DNA of 64,000 nt from NCBI GenBank assembly GCA_030686995.1, contig CM060697.1, positions 108,632,706 to 108,696,705 of the forward strand. The letters are read 5' to 3'. Below, one piece after another: positions 1-10,206 of this stretch (positions within the stretch are counted from its first letter, which is position 1; every line of letters begins with the position of its first letter). The DNA comes from Artemisia argyi. Taxonomy: Eukaryota > Streptophyta > Magnoliopsida > Asterales > Asteraceae. Under the pieces are notes generated by a model, which made no database searches, was not told the DNA's origin, and saw nothing but the letters and a program-made list of their open reading frames with translations. A program made the position numbers and the translations under genes.

Positions 1-241
1 CCAAACTTAGGTGAGAGGATAGAGTTAAGCTCGACATGAAGGAGCTTCTCTTGACCGAAGACATGACCTCAGATAGGAAGGCGTGGAGAGATAGAATTAG
101 GATCTGCGGGTAGAACAGGCTAGGTGCCTTGTGGGTTTAGGTTGTTGTAGTTGTTTTTTGGTTTTTGAGTTCTTAGTTTCTGCTTTGCCTTAGTTTTAGG
201 CCTCGTGCGTTGCTCTGTTTTGCTTTTAGGTTGTTGGAGAT

Positions 242-289
<48 letters not shown>

Positions 290-671
290 ACTGCTTTGCC
301 TTAGTTTTAGGCCCGTGCGCTGTTCTGCTTTGCTATGTTTTGCTCCTTTAGGTTGCCTGCTTTCTGTGTGCTTTTGTGTGTGCCTTTGTTTGCTTCCCCG
401 GTTTGGTTGTTTGTTTTGCCTGCTTTTTTTCCTTTGCCTGCTTTTGCTTGTTGCTTACTGCTTTTTTGTGCACTGCTCTCCCTCCTTTTTGTTTACTGTT
501 TTTTTCCCTTTCCTTCTCACCCGCACACCTGCACTTGCCGGAGGTCTCATTGGAAGCAGTCTCTTTACTCCCGGGTTTATCCTGAGGTAGGGGTAGGATC
601 TGTCTACATTTTACCTCCCCCATACCCTGCCTCGGCGGGATTGGGTTTGTTGTTGTTGTTGTTGTTGTTGT
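1..671 (+). mobile_element. 3' end of an RTE-clade LINE, cut by the window edge
   Basis: The first 113 bases hold the decayed C-terminus of a LINE ORF2: after a stop at 12-14 the frame reads EDRVKLDMKELLL, then TSDRKAWRDRIRI, and stops at 111-113. That is the conserved end of plant RTE-type reverse transcriptases. A T-rich 3' UTR follows. At 586-645 lies the typical RTE 3' terminus (GGGTAGGATCTGTCTACATT and the following C-rich stretch), and the element closes with a TTG microsatellite tail at 648-671. The in-frame stop, where a tryptophan is usual, and the inserted poly-T show it is dead. The 5' part lies outside the window. Confidence 0.75.
243..286 (+). repeat. poly-T tract of 44 nt
   Basis: Uninterrupted T run inside the LINE 3' UTR. 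A second copy of the flanking phrase (GCCTTAGTTTTAGGC...CGTGCG) lies on each side (about 190-215 and 298-320), so the tract sits within a small local duplication. Confidence 0.9.
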
Positions 672-1804
672 CGTCATATTTCAATTTCGCGTTAAACCTC
701 CACAAGACTTGAGCCGCGCCTGCGTATATCATTAATAGTAATAATGTGTTATTCATTCCACCACACAAACCATGAATCTTGACACCACTAGTATATTTTC
801 CCCATATCTCTTTTTGGCAAAACTGCAAATGGAGGTCAACTTTTTGAGACATCGACTTGCATTAAAATCCAAATAGGCAAATACAATGCAGAATGAGTTG
901 TACCCATAAAATACGCCTTCATCCTATGGATTATGGAATGCCAGCCAAGGAAATTCCACACTCGCACGTGATTTTCATTATCATCTAGCAGCTGCCACAC
1001 GCTTTATTTACTTCATTATATTTCCATCCTCATTTAATTTATCCACCTCTTTTATAAATTAAAAAACTCATATAAAATTTGTTTACGAGTAGGCAAAATT
1101 TTATTAGAAAGCTTTATACTATCAATATTTTTTTATTTAGTTTTGCAGTGGTTGCGTTTGTTCTGCACCTTTAAGTAGCTCCAAAAGTGATCCTACATTA
1201 TAGACAAGTGGGCTAAACGACCCTTGTTATATTATAACGTGTGTGATAAAATAAGAGTCGGAGACTTTTTATTATACTTTATTAGTCTTAGGTCACGATA
1301 GAAGAATATAGAATATGTGTAAACGTATATTATACTTGTATCATTATGGAACTTAAACTCTAATGATGGATTGAGCTTGAGCTTGATCTTGATCTTAAAT
1401 TTGATTAACTGATCCATATAGTTCGGTTTTACTTAATTAACTCGATTGTAACAAAAAAAAAATGTAATATTAGAAATCCACTCGACTAGATTTAGTTAAT
1501 TATGCAAATTAATGTATGAATGAATGATAAACTATGCAAGCTTATTTCTAAACTAAAAGGTTTTCACCCTATTTTTTTTTTTAATTTATTTATTTATTTA
1601 TTTATTTTTAGAAACAAACTCCTTGTCAAACAAGCTAGTTAACTTATTTTGTTCCGTGTAAAATTTTTAAAAGCAATTGTCTAAAATGTATTTACGTGTT
1701 TTTGTACATGTCTTTCTTGACTCATTAAACATTTCAGTTTTCACCATATAATCCTCCTTGCCGTCTTTCAATTCTAACCCTTCACACACACAATCCATTA
1801 CTCT
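672..1804. other. AT-rich intergenic DNA upstream of the AAA-ATPase
   Basis: No coding region is supported here. It contains T-rich and TTTA-repeat stretches (about 1583-1608). The short open frames have no recognisable protein character. Confidence 0.6.
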
Positions 1805-1811
1805 TATAAAT
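1805..1811 (+). promoter_or_regulatory. TATA box of the AAA-ATPase gene
   Basis: TATAAAT lies 62 bases before the start codon, in a C/T-rich context. This spacing implies a 5' leader of roughly 30-40 nt. Confidence 0.55.
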
Positions 1812-1872
1812 TTATAAATCCCCTTTTTAACTCCACTTTATATCATCAACACCATCATATCATATCATAACC

Positions 1873-3408
1873 ATGTTTCTCCTAATCTCACTTGCACTTT
1901 TTTTCATACTAGTTATTTTCTTGTTAGTTCCTAGGGTCCTATCGCGAACCTCCATCGGTTACTTCCTGTTGAACCAATGGAGGGTCGCGGAGGAATGTTT
2001 TCATTCCCACCAATACTACAAAATCCCGAAATTTAACCTACATAAACAAGAAAACCAACTTTTTCAAAAAATCGTAACTTATCTCAACTCGTTACCTTCG
2101 GCTGGTGACTCGGATTTCGTGAACTTGTTCTCGGGCAACAATAACCCTAACGAGATCACTCTTGTTATCGACAGTGATCATGTGTTTGCAGACATGTTCC
2201 TAGGATCACGTGTTTATTGGAAGGTGGATAACGACTGTTTTGTCCTCAAAATGCGTCGAAAAGAGAAACGAAGGATATTAAATTCGTACATGAACCATAT
2301 TCATAAGGTCGTGGAAGAGATCGAGTTAAAAAGCAAGGAGGTTAAGTTATATATAAACGCAGAAAATGATCCTGTAAAAAACGGACGTTGGATATCGACT
2401 CAGTTTAAGCATCCAGCCACTATCGACACGTCGATGATCGATATCGAGCTTAAAAACAAGGTGAAATCTGATTTAGAATCATTTTTAAAGTCTAAGCAAT
2501 ATTATCATCGTTTGGGTCGTGTTTGGAAACGAAGTTATTTGTTATATGGTCCTTCTGGGACTGGAAAATCGAGTTTTATTGCTGGCATGGCTAAGTTTCT
2601 TAACTACGATGTTTACGATGTAGATATGTCCAAAGTTAGAGGTGATTCTGATTTGAAATTATTGTTGTTACAAACGACAACTAAGTCTATGATTGTTGTT
2701 GAGGATTTGGACCACTATTTGGTCGAGAAATCGAGGGCTGTGAGCTTATCCGGGATTTTGAACTTTATGGATGGGATTATTTCGTGTTGTGGCGAAGAGC
2801 GTGTAATGGTTTTTACTGTTAGTAGTAAAGATCATGTTGATCCGACTGTTTTAAGGCCTGGTAGAATAGATTTTCATATACATTTTCCCTTATGTGATTT
2901 TTCGTCGTTTAAGAATCTTGCTAATAGTCATTTGGGGATTAAGGAACATAAGTTGTTTCCACAAGTTGAGGAGATTTTCCAAACGGGTGCGAGTTTGAGT
3001 CCAGCTGAGATTGGTGAGATTATGATATCGAATAGGGGTTCACCCACACGAGCTCTTAAAACAGTCATAAACGCGTTGCACACAAATAGTGAGACCAGGA
3101 CAAGTGGTAAGACCGGAGTGTCTCATAAATCGACACATGATGGTAATTTAGTTACGCACATACCTAGAGCTCCACGGAATTTAAGCCATAGCGGGTCGGT
3201 TGATGGGTTAAGTGATTTGCCCACAAAGTTGACCCATAGCGGGTCAACTAGAACTGTAGACGAGTCAAGTGATTCGGGTTTATTCTGTATGGAAAACTTT
3301 CATACCGGAAAAGAACTCAAAAACTTATACGGGTTACTGAAAAACAGAAGCCGTAGTCGAAGGGAATCAGTCGATTTGGATGGAGTAGAAGGAAGGATTT
3401 CGACTTGA
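1873..3408 (+). CDS. Membrane-anchored AAA-ATPase, BCS1/AATP1 family (At2g46620-like)
   Basis: Single-exon gene for 511 residues, as is usual in this plant family. Residues 1-23 are a hydrophobic N-terminal anchor. The AAA-associated domain occupies roughly 20-120. The ATPase core carries Walker A GPSGTGKS (226-233), Walker B ending VVEDLD (275-280) and the second region of homology, with the RPGRID arginines at 328 and 331. The motif order and intronless structure match plant BCS1-like ATPases of mitochondria, ER or plasma membrane. These are ATP-driven remodellers, often stress-responsive, with unknown clients. The C-terminal ~110 residues (TSGKTGVSHK onward) are polar, low-complexity and variable, typical of the family. 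The start is the first ATG, which begins the anchor and sits just after the TATA box. All catalytic residues are present and the frame is intact, so it is probably functional. Which organelle it serves cannot be decided from sequence. Confidence 0.93.
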   Translation: MFLLISLALFFILVIFLLVPRVLSRTSIGYFLLNQWRVAEECFHSHQYYKIPKFNLHKQENQLFQKIVTYLNSLPSAGDSDFVNLFSGNNNPNEITLVIDSDHVFADMFLGSRVYWKVDNDCFVLKMRRKEKRRILNSYMNHIHKVVEEIELKSKEVKLYINAENDPVKNGRWISTQFKHPATIDTSMIDIELKNKVKSDLESFLKSKQYYHRLGRVWKRSYLLYGPSGTGKSSFIAGMAKFLNYDVYDVDMSKVRGDSDLKLLLLQTTTKSMIVVEDLDHYLVEKSRAVSLSGILNFMDGIISCCGEERVMVFTVSSKDHVDPTVLRPGRIDFHIHFPLCDFSSFKNLANSHLGIKEHKLFPQVEEIFQTGASLSPAEIGEIMISNRGSPTRALKTVINALHTNSETRTSGKTGVSHKSTHDGNLVTHIPRAPRNLSHSGSVDGLSDLPTKLTHSGSTRTVDESSDSGLFCMENFHTGKELKNLYGLLKNRSRSRRESVDLDGVEGRIST

Positions 3409-3894
3409 AACAATGTCAAAATTATTCTGAGATTAGGATTGAATTTGTTTAATTAGAAGACATTTATTGTATACTTTAGCTTTAACAATGTAATTTTTTT
3501 TGTTATGTTTTGTATATTGTAAGCATATGTAATTGATTTTTGATATAGTACAATGTTACAAGCTGTCAAGGAATTGAAAAGTATTTCAGATTTGGATCTA
3601 CCTTGCTATTATTTAGTCAAGAAAATGTCATCCAAAATATTCAATAATTTGACAAATGGTCACCAATAAATTCAGAAGACATTATTAGGCCATATATTTG
3701 GTTGACCCCATCTTCTTGTATTTTTGTCAACTAAAGCATGCAACTTTTGATTTATTTCTTCATATTCAAACAAGACTAATTCAACCTCATTTAATTTTAA
3801 ACAAGATTTTTATGCCGATAATTATGAATTCAGGATTTATGGTTAGTTGCTATACACATCACATACACTTGAGAGTTGAGATCATTAAGAACGT
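3409..3894. other. 3' flank of the AAA-ATPase gene
   Basis: AT-rich sequence with likely polyadenylation context (TTGTATATTGTAAGCATATG near 3510). No further gene is seen before the MITE. Confidence 0.5.
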
Positions 3895-3897
3895 TTA

Positions 3898-4139
3898 GGG
3901 GTGCTTGGTGGGGGTAAAGGAGGGGTGGGGAATGGGTAAAGAATTGAAAAGGGCCCACAACTTTCAAATAATGGTGCTTGGTTATGGAAAGGTAAGGTAT
4001 TGATTACCCGTAGTGGGTAATCAACCATTATAGAGTAAATTGGGGGGTAAGGTATTGATTACCCACCTCACTCATTCCTTTGCATTCCTTTCCCTTTCCT
4101 TCTCCCTTTCCTTTTCCCCAAATTGAACCAAGCGGCCCC
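3898..4139. mobile_element. PIF/Harbinger-type (Tourist-like) MITE, 242 bp
   Basis: The left end GGGGTGCTTGG and right end CCAAGCGGCCCC form imperfect terminal inverted repeats. Both are flanked by TTA (3895-3897 and 4140-4142), the 3-bp target-site duplication of PIF/Harbinger elements. The interior holds a second internal inverted repeat (GGTAAGGTATTGATTACCC twice). There is no coding capacity. Confidence 0.7.
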
Positions 4140-4455
4140 TTAATTTTTTTGAATATGGATAAAAATCTGCAACTTGTTAATGAATGTGCTTTCATACGTA
4201 TGATTAACTGGCACATTGATTTGGTCATAATCTTAACTATGAAAAAGGTGAAACAATGATGCTTGATGTTGTTGTTATAATCTTTTTATTCTTTGTCACA
4301 ATAGTGGGTATCTTGATATTTTAAGATAGAAAATATTTGGTACCAATCTGAAGAGAAAGACTTATACCAAGAAAAGATCGTTAGGAAAAAGTGGGCAACA
4401 ATCAACTAATCAAGTTTGACATAGATAAAGTAGTCAAAACAAAATTTGCATTTAG

Positions 4456-4877
4456 TCTTAAACGAGCGGAGGAACCCGCGCGTTGCTGCGGAAATGCCGT
4501 GCTATTTATTTATTTATTTATTTATTTATTTACACCTTAGGGCTTAGGGACTAAATTGCAAAAGACTATTCTTGCTTTTACTGTGGCACTTTAAATAAAT
4601 TTTTTTAATGGATTTTCCAAATGTTGTCAAAAATGTATTCTCATGAAAATTTTTAATAATCAAAATATCATTTTTTTTTTCCAAATATTACAAAAAAAAT
4701 GAAAATTTTTAATAATAAAAATATCATATATTTTTTTTCTTCCAAAAAAAAAAAAAATGCTACAGTACCGATGCTACAGTACCCAGCACTCACAAAAACA
4801 CTATTTCGTCCAATGTAGCAAGCACTGTAGCTGCTACAGTGGAACGTTCCCCTTTTAGTATATATAATAATAGAGTA
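4456..4877 (-). mobile_element. Helitron-like non-autonomous element
   Basis: Read on the minus strand it starts TCTATTATTATATATACTAA, like plant Helitron 5' termini. It ends with a GC-rich hairpin (CCGC...GCGG at about 4471-4490) followed about 20 nt later by CTAA, which resembles the CTRR terminus. It lies exactly where two diverged copies of the flanking repeat differ. The interior is AT-rich with CTACAGTA repeats near 4758-4840. The hairpin-to-end spacing is longer than usual and the A/T target rule is not cleanly met, so the call is tentative. Confidence 0.38.
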
Positions 4878-5284
4878 ACAATTAGTTGAGTTAGAGTATG
4901 AACGAATATGTATTACATTGCATGATACGTGTCACAAAATTCAAATCAGTTGACATTCTTAGGTGTTATATATAAGTAGCTGGAAAGAAATAAATGGAAT
5001 GGGTCTCAATGCCCATTTGGGAATTGGGCTATCAGTATTTGGACAAATTTTCTTAAAAACATAAAAGCGAGTAATGTGGTTTTCTTATTATACTGTTTAT
5101 TGTTTATGTGATTTTTCAATAATACCCGTTTATGTTAACTTGACATAAGACTTTTAAATGATTTTTGTATAATGCACACATATGATTTTCCAACCGACTT
5201 TTCTGTATCAATTTGATTTCTTGGTCGAGCAAACGGTTGACTCACAATATATTCCATTTTGGGCTTATAATGCTATACTGTAAT

Positions 5285-5286
<2 letters not shown>

Positions 5287-5337
<51 letters not shown>
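5287..5337 (+). repeat. poly-T tract of ~51 nt
   Basis: Uninterrupted T run. The short frame across it is an artefact of TTT codons. Confidence 0.9.
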
Positions 5338-5344
<7 letters not shown>

Positions 5345-6870
5345 TTTAGTATATGCCATTTTTATTGTAAATTATTTCACTATAAACTTTCATTAACACA
5401 AATTTTCATCATTTTTATTGCACATGGTTCGACTATGAATGCTCACATTAATGTTGGTAAAGTTGTTGGAAAAGTACTTAGCCAAGATGAGATTACGGTA
5501 TAACTGTAGTATGTTGTTTATAGTGTTGTTTTTAATAATCACTCCATAATTTTACGTGAAGGAGTTTACATCTCAAATGTTGTGTATTGACAAGTTTTAC
5601 GTGATGAATAATTGCATTGTTCGGTATTTTAAAATGTATTTTAATTTTCATTTCCAGCTTTACCTAATATTTTTAAATGTTCCTTGATAAGCTTTCTAAA
5701 ATTTAAGTTGAGTTATCGTATATCATTAAATTTTGAATCATACAATGTCTTTAGATGTCTTTTTCACAATAGCGGGTGTCTTGATATTTTAAGATAGAAA
5801 ATATCTTAGTTTGTACCAATATACCAAGAAAAGGTCGTAAGGAAAAAGGTGGACAACAATCAATTAATCAAGTTTGACAAAGAAAAAGTAGTAAAACAAA
5901 ATTTGCATTTAGTTCAACATGGAATTCCTAGTCGGTCAGTGAGATTATTGTTTGGTAGGGAGAAACTATGCTCTTATTGGTTCAAATATTTTCTGGATTC
6001 GCCAGTTAATATATTGCCTCTTTTATTTTCTTTCATTTACTATAATATTCTTTTTAACTTCTTTTGTGTATAAGCTTATTACGTGAAACAATTTTATTAC
6101 TTTTTCTCATCTTTAATTTAGCACAATAAAAATGGTAGCATTTCAATTAGTGAGATACTTCTATAATATAAATTTTATACTTTATATCTTTATCATAGCA
6201 ATATTTGTTGTAACAAACTTATTATATTAAAATTTATGATACTATGTTTTATGTATAGCTAACTTTGTTTATATTACAAGTTTCATAGAATGCTAGCCAT
6301 GCACCATATTTTAAATTAATTCATATGGAAAGTTGAACTGGTAATTTTCACCTGTTAGATTGTAATCGTAATTTTTCTAAAGAGTTATCAAACGAATGTT
6401 TTCATTTAGAATATTAGTTATTCAGCAACATTGAATCATTCAGCGTTATTGATTCATTCAGTGTTAAATCATAATATATTATCAAACAACCCAGTGTAAC
6501 AAATAGTTGAGCTAGTTACAGTATGAACGAATTTATATTGCATTGTATGATACATGTCACAAAATTCAAATCAGTTGACATTCTTAGGTCTCAATGCCCA
6601 TTTGGGCTATCAGTATTTAATTGACATTTATAAAAACAAATGTGTGATCTATTTAGCCATTTAGGTGTGTCAAAATATATTTGGTGTGTGTTTGAGAAAA
6701 AATTCGAAACGGAAACATGCCGGTTTGAGTTGTTTTTCCTAATCTATACTCTATTTGGTTGTACCAGTAGAAAGACAAGACTTGTACCGAAAGAAAATGT
6801 TAGAATGAGGTGGGCTATGATCGAGGTTAACACGGAAGAAGTAGTAATATACTATACTTAAGAAATTGAC

Positions 6871-7803
6871 TTGAAATAAAAATAACTACTTGTTTTCTGG
6901 GTTTATTTTTAGGGGTACGTTTCTTTTAAATTCGTCATTCTTAAGGTACATTCTAATATTTTTGCCATTCGGGAAAAAAAAAAATTCCTTTTAGCTGAGA
7001 GGACAAAAATGTCACAAAATACTTCAAAAAGACCGAATTTGAAAGAAAAGTACTCGTATAAGAAGAAAAAAAATTGTTCGCTACCCAAAAAAACAAATGA
7101 TGACAAGTATGGTACATTTTTAAAACATTTGTCCAAATAAAAATGCATAAACGATATTGTACAAGTCACGTCGAGAAACCCAACTTAATTCACCTTTTTC
7201 ACGAGTTATATTGTTTTACAGTTACCGACTTTCAATTTTTTGAAAAAAGTTTTTTTTTTGTATACTTGGGTTTCCGACTTAACATTACGAGCCGGCTAAT
7301 AAAGTACTCTTTTCCAAAAGGGTTGCGAGTCGACTCAACTTTCAAGGTTTTTTTTTTTTTTTAGTTGATACGTATACTCAAAGAATAAATAGACTAATAG
7401 AGTACTGCTTTTCCTTAAGGGTTGGTATCTAAAGTTATGCTTGTTGAAAATAAGTAGTCTGTAATTTATTAGTTTATAATAAGTTTATAAGCTTGCTTGA
7501 TTTTTGTAATTTATTACTTAAATCTGCATTATACGTGTAACTTGTTTAATTAAACCAAGATTGTAAATATCGCTCGGCGGTATCGTGGTGGTCGACTCTT
7601 GCCAAGTGTTATTGCGGAAACCATAAATTATAAAAGAATTTATTTAATATATATATATATATATATATATTAGCAAGAGTCAAGGTTGACCGGTGTGAAT
7701 TTATTTAAAGGAATTTATTTACATAATTATAAATCTGCTGCTTCTCTAACATAACCTAGAAAAGCTTCATGATTTATTCTCTAAATTAAAACAAAATCAA
7801 GAA
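6871..7803. other. AT-rich intergenic DNA
   Basis: No gene is seen. It holds a TA microsatellite (about 7648-7670) and two copies of a phrase around GTCAAGGTTGACCGGTGTGA and the next repeat array. Short frames lack coding character. Confidence 0.5.
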
Positions 7804-7831
7804 AATCGAGATTGACCGGCGTGAATATGAG

Positions 7832-7862
<31 letters not shown>

Positions 7863-7925
7863 CCTAGATCTGAAGTTGACCGGCGTGAATATGAAAAGAA
7901 AAAAACCCTAGATCTGAAGTTGACC
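7804..7925 (+). repeat. Short tandem repeat, ~50-60 bp unit
   Basis: The unit GTTGACCGGCGTGAATATGA followed by an A-run and CCCTAGATCTGAA occurs at 7810-7870 and 7874-7918, with a partial third (GTTGACCGTCG) at 7919. The first unit's A-run has expanded to about 30 nt. Confidence 0.7.
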
Positions 7926-8282
7926 GTCGTTGATCGGCTTGGCGCCATGGCTGATTTTGACCGCCACGCTTCGATTTTGACCAAAATCGATAAGTTAGAC
8001 CGATATAGAAAATATCATGGCGGTGGACCACCGCTAACCGTCATGGCCGATTTTTACAACACTGAACTAAACAAGTTAAATGGGTTGTCTCGTAGTGGGC
8101 TAACGATCAACCAGTTTGAAAACCGAATACATTATCATTTATTTATAGTTTTGTTAGTATTTTACCATAATTTAGAATTAACCTGAACGTCATTTACTTT
8201 TATTATGCAGAAAACCTAATATAAATCTTAGTGATCCATAATTCAAAATCAATACATAGACTGATAGACCTATTTCATTCGT

Positions 8283-8352
8283 TGTGACAAACGGTAATTT
8301 TTCACCTTTATTTAATAGTAAATATTAATTTATTAGCGTCTAACTATTTGAG
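8283..8352 (+). repeat. LTR1 stub (first 70 bp of the LTR)
   Basis: Matches the first 70 bases of LTR2 and LTR3, then jumps directly into the RNase H region of pol. The junction shows a 3-bp microhomology GAG (8350-8352): the LTR continues GAGTTAAGC, whereas pol continues GAGCCGTAC. About 3.45 kb of LTR plus gag and the first part of pol were lost in this copy. Confidence 0.9.
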
Positions 8353-10172
8353 CCGTACTTATGCAACGAGAGAAGGTGATAGCGTATGCCTCACGCCAAC
8401 TGAAGAAACACAAGAAGAATTACACAATACATGACTTAGAACTGGGAGCGGTGGTATTCACACTCAGAATCTGGAGACACTACCTTTATGGTACCAAGTG
8501 TGTTGTGTATACAGATCACAAGAGCTTGCAATATATCCTTGACCAAAAGGAGCTCAACATGAGGCAACGCCGTTGGCTAGAATTGCTCAGCGACTATGAT
8601 TGCGAGATCCGGTACCATCCTGGTAAAGCAAACGTGGTAGCGGATGCTCTTAGCCGAAAAGATAGACCAAAACCCCTGAGGGTGCGATCATTGGGTATGA
8701 CAATCGTTTCGCCTCTCCCATCAAAAATCCTTGAGGCTCAGACTGAGGCACTCAAGGAAGAGAATAGACCCAACGAGAAAATCTATGGCATGCCTGAGAA
8801 TGAAAATGGTTTTGTAAAGAGGACTGATGGGACGCTGTGCTTCAAGGACAGAAGTTGGGTTCCACTTTACGGAGGGATGCGTGACATCATCATGCACGAA
8901 TCCCACAAGTCTAGATACTCTATACACCCAGGAGCCGACAAAATGTACCTTGACCTAAAGAAATTATATTGGTGGCCCAACATGAAGGCCGACATTGCGA
9001 TGTATGTCAGTCAGTGCTTGACTTGTTCCAAAGTCAAGGCTGAACATCAACGCCCATCAGGTTTACTGGTCCAACCAGAGATTCCCGAATGGAAGTGGGA
9101 ACGCATAACTATGGACTTTATCACCAAGTTACCAAGGACATCCAGTGGTTACGACACTATCTGGGTAATCGTTGATCGTCTTACCAAGTCCGCCCACTTC
9201 CTACCAATCAAGGAAAACGAAAGCATGGATAAACTTGCACGACTATACATAAAAGAAATTATAGCACGACATGGTGTCCTAATTTCTATCATCTCTGATA
9301 GAGATAGCCGTTTCACGTCAAAATTCTGGAGATCACTTCAAGATGCTTTGGGAAGTAATCTTGACATGAGCACTGCGTATCATCCTCAAACAGACGGTCA
9401 AAGTGAGAGGACCATCCAAACTTTGGAGGACATGCTGCGAGCATGCGTGATAGACTTTGGAAATGGTTGGGATAGGCATTTGCCACTAGCCGAGTTTTCT
9501 TACAATAACAGCTATCACACTAGCATCAAAGCTGCACCATATGAAGCACTTTACGGAAGGAAGTGTAGATCACCAATTTGCTGGGCTGAAGTCGGAGAAA
9601 GTCAGATTACTGGTCCTGACTTGGTACAAGAAACTACTGAAAAGATTGTACAAATTAAGAACCGGTTACAAGCTGCACGAGATCGCCAAAAGAGCTACGC
9701 GGACAAAAGACGAAAACCACTTGAGTTTCAAGTTGGAGATAGAGTCATGCTAAAAGTTTCACCTTGGAAAGGTGTGATCCGTTTTGGGAAACGTGGAAAA
9801 CTAAATCCCCGTTACATTGGACCTTTCAAGATTCTAGCCAGAATCGGGCCGGTAGCCTACCGACTCGAACTACCACAAGAACTCAGCTCTGTGCACAACG
9901 TGTTTCATGTGTGCAACTTGAAGAAATGTCTCTCAAACGAAACTCTTGCTATTCCCTTGGAAGAAACCCAAATCGACGAAAGATTGAACTTTATTGAGGA
10001 ACCAGTTGAAATTGTTGACCGAGAGATCAAACGGCTTAAACAAAGCCGCATCCCTATTATCAAGGTCCGTTGGAACTCTCGTAGAGGTCCCGAATTCACG
10101 TGGGAGCGTGAAGACGAAATCAAGCGCAAATATCCTCATCTTTTCTCGACACCCGTGAGTAATTCTAAGTGA
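8353..10172 (+). pseudogene. pol: 5'-truncated chromovirus pol (partial RNase H, integrase, chromodomain)
   Basis: Open frame of 603 residues from the ATG at 8361. It is apparently identical in protein sequence to the last 603 residues of the complete copy downstream. It starts inside RNase H at [12 protein letters not shown], so the first catalytic aspartate (in YCDASHKG) and the whole reverse transcriptase are missing. The integrase zinc-binding motif and catalytic D, D, E residues remain, as does the C-terminal chromodomain. It is deleted rather than eroded. Any expression would depend on an upstream promoter, because only 70 bp of the first LTR survive. A polypurine tract (10194-10206) still precedes LTR2. 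Confidence 0.9.
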
Positions 10173-10206
10173 AACCGAGGACGGTTTCTTTCCAAGGCGG
10201 GAAGGA

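Larger units (their letters stand above)
4291..6870 (+). repeat. Diverged local triplication (~1.5-kb spacing)
   Basis: The block at 4291-4455 plus 4879-5035 recurs at 5766-5910 plus 6496-6620. Shared phrases include CTTGATATTTTAAGATAGAA, AAACAAAATTTGCATTTAGT and TTCAAATCAGTTGACATTCT. A third, weaker copy of the first half lies near 6760-6860 (GTACCAGTAGAAAGACAAGA onward). The first copy carries a Helitron-like insert where the second has about 585 bp of unrelated sequence. No ORF in the block looks like a real gene. Confidence 0.65.

Noticed and set aside
348..677. Lys/Thr-rich minus-strand frame in the first LINE
   Set aside because: Low-complexity shadow of T-rich 3' UTR and the TTG tail.
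7812..8186. 124-codon frame starting in the A-run near 7840
   Set aside because: It begins with a lysine run from poly-A and continues through tandem repeat sequence without recognisable protein features.
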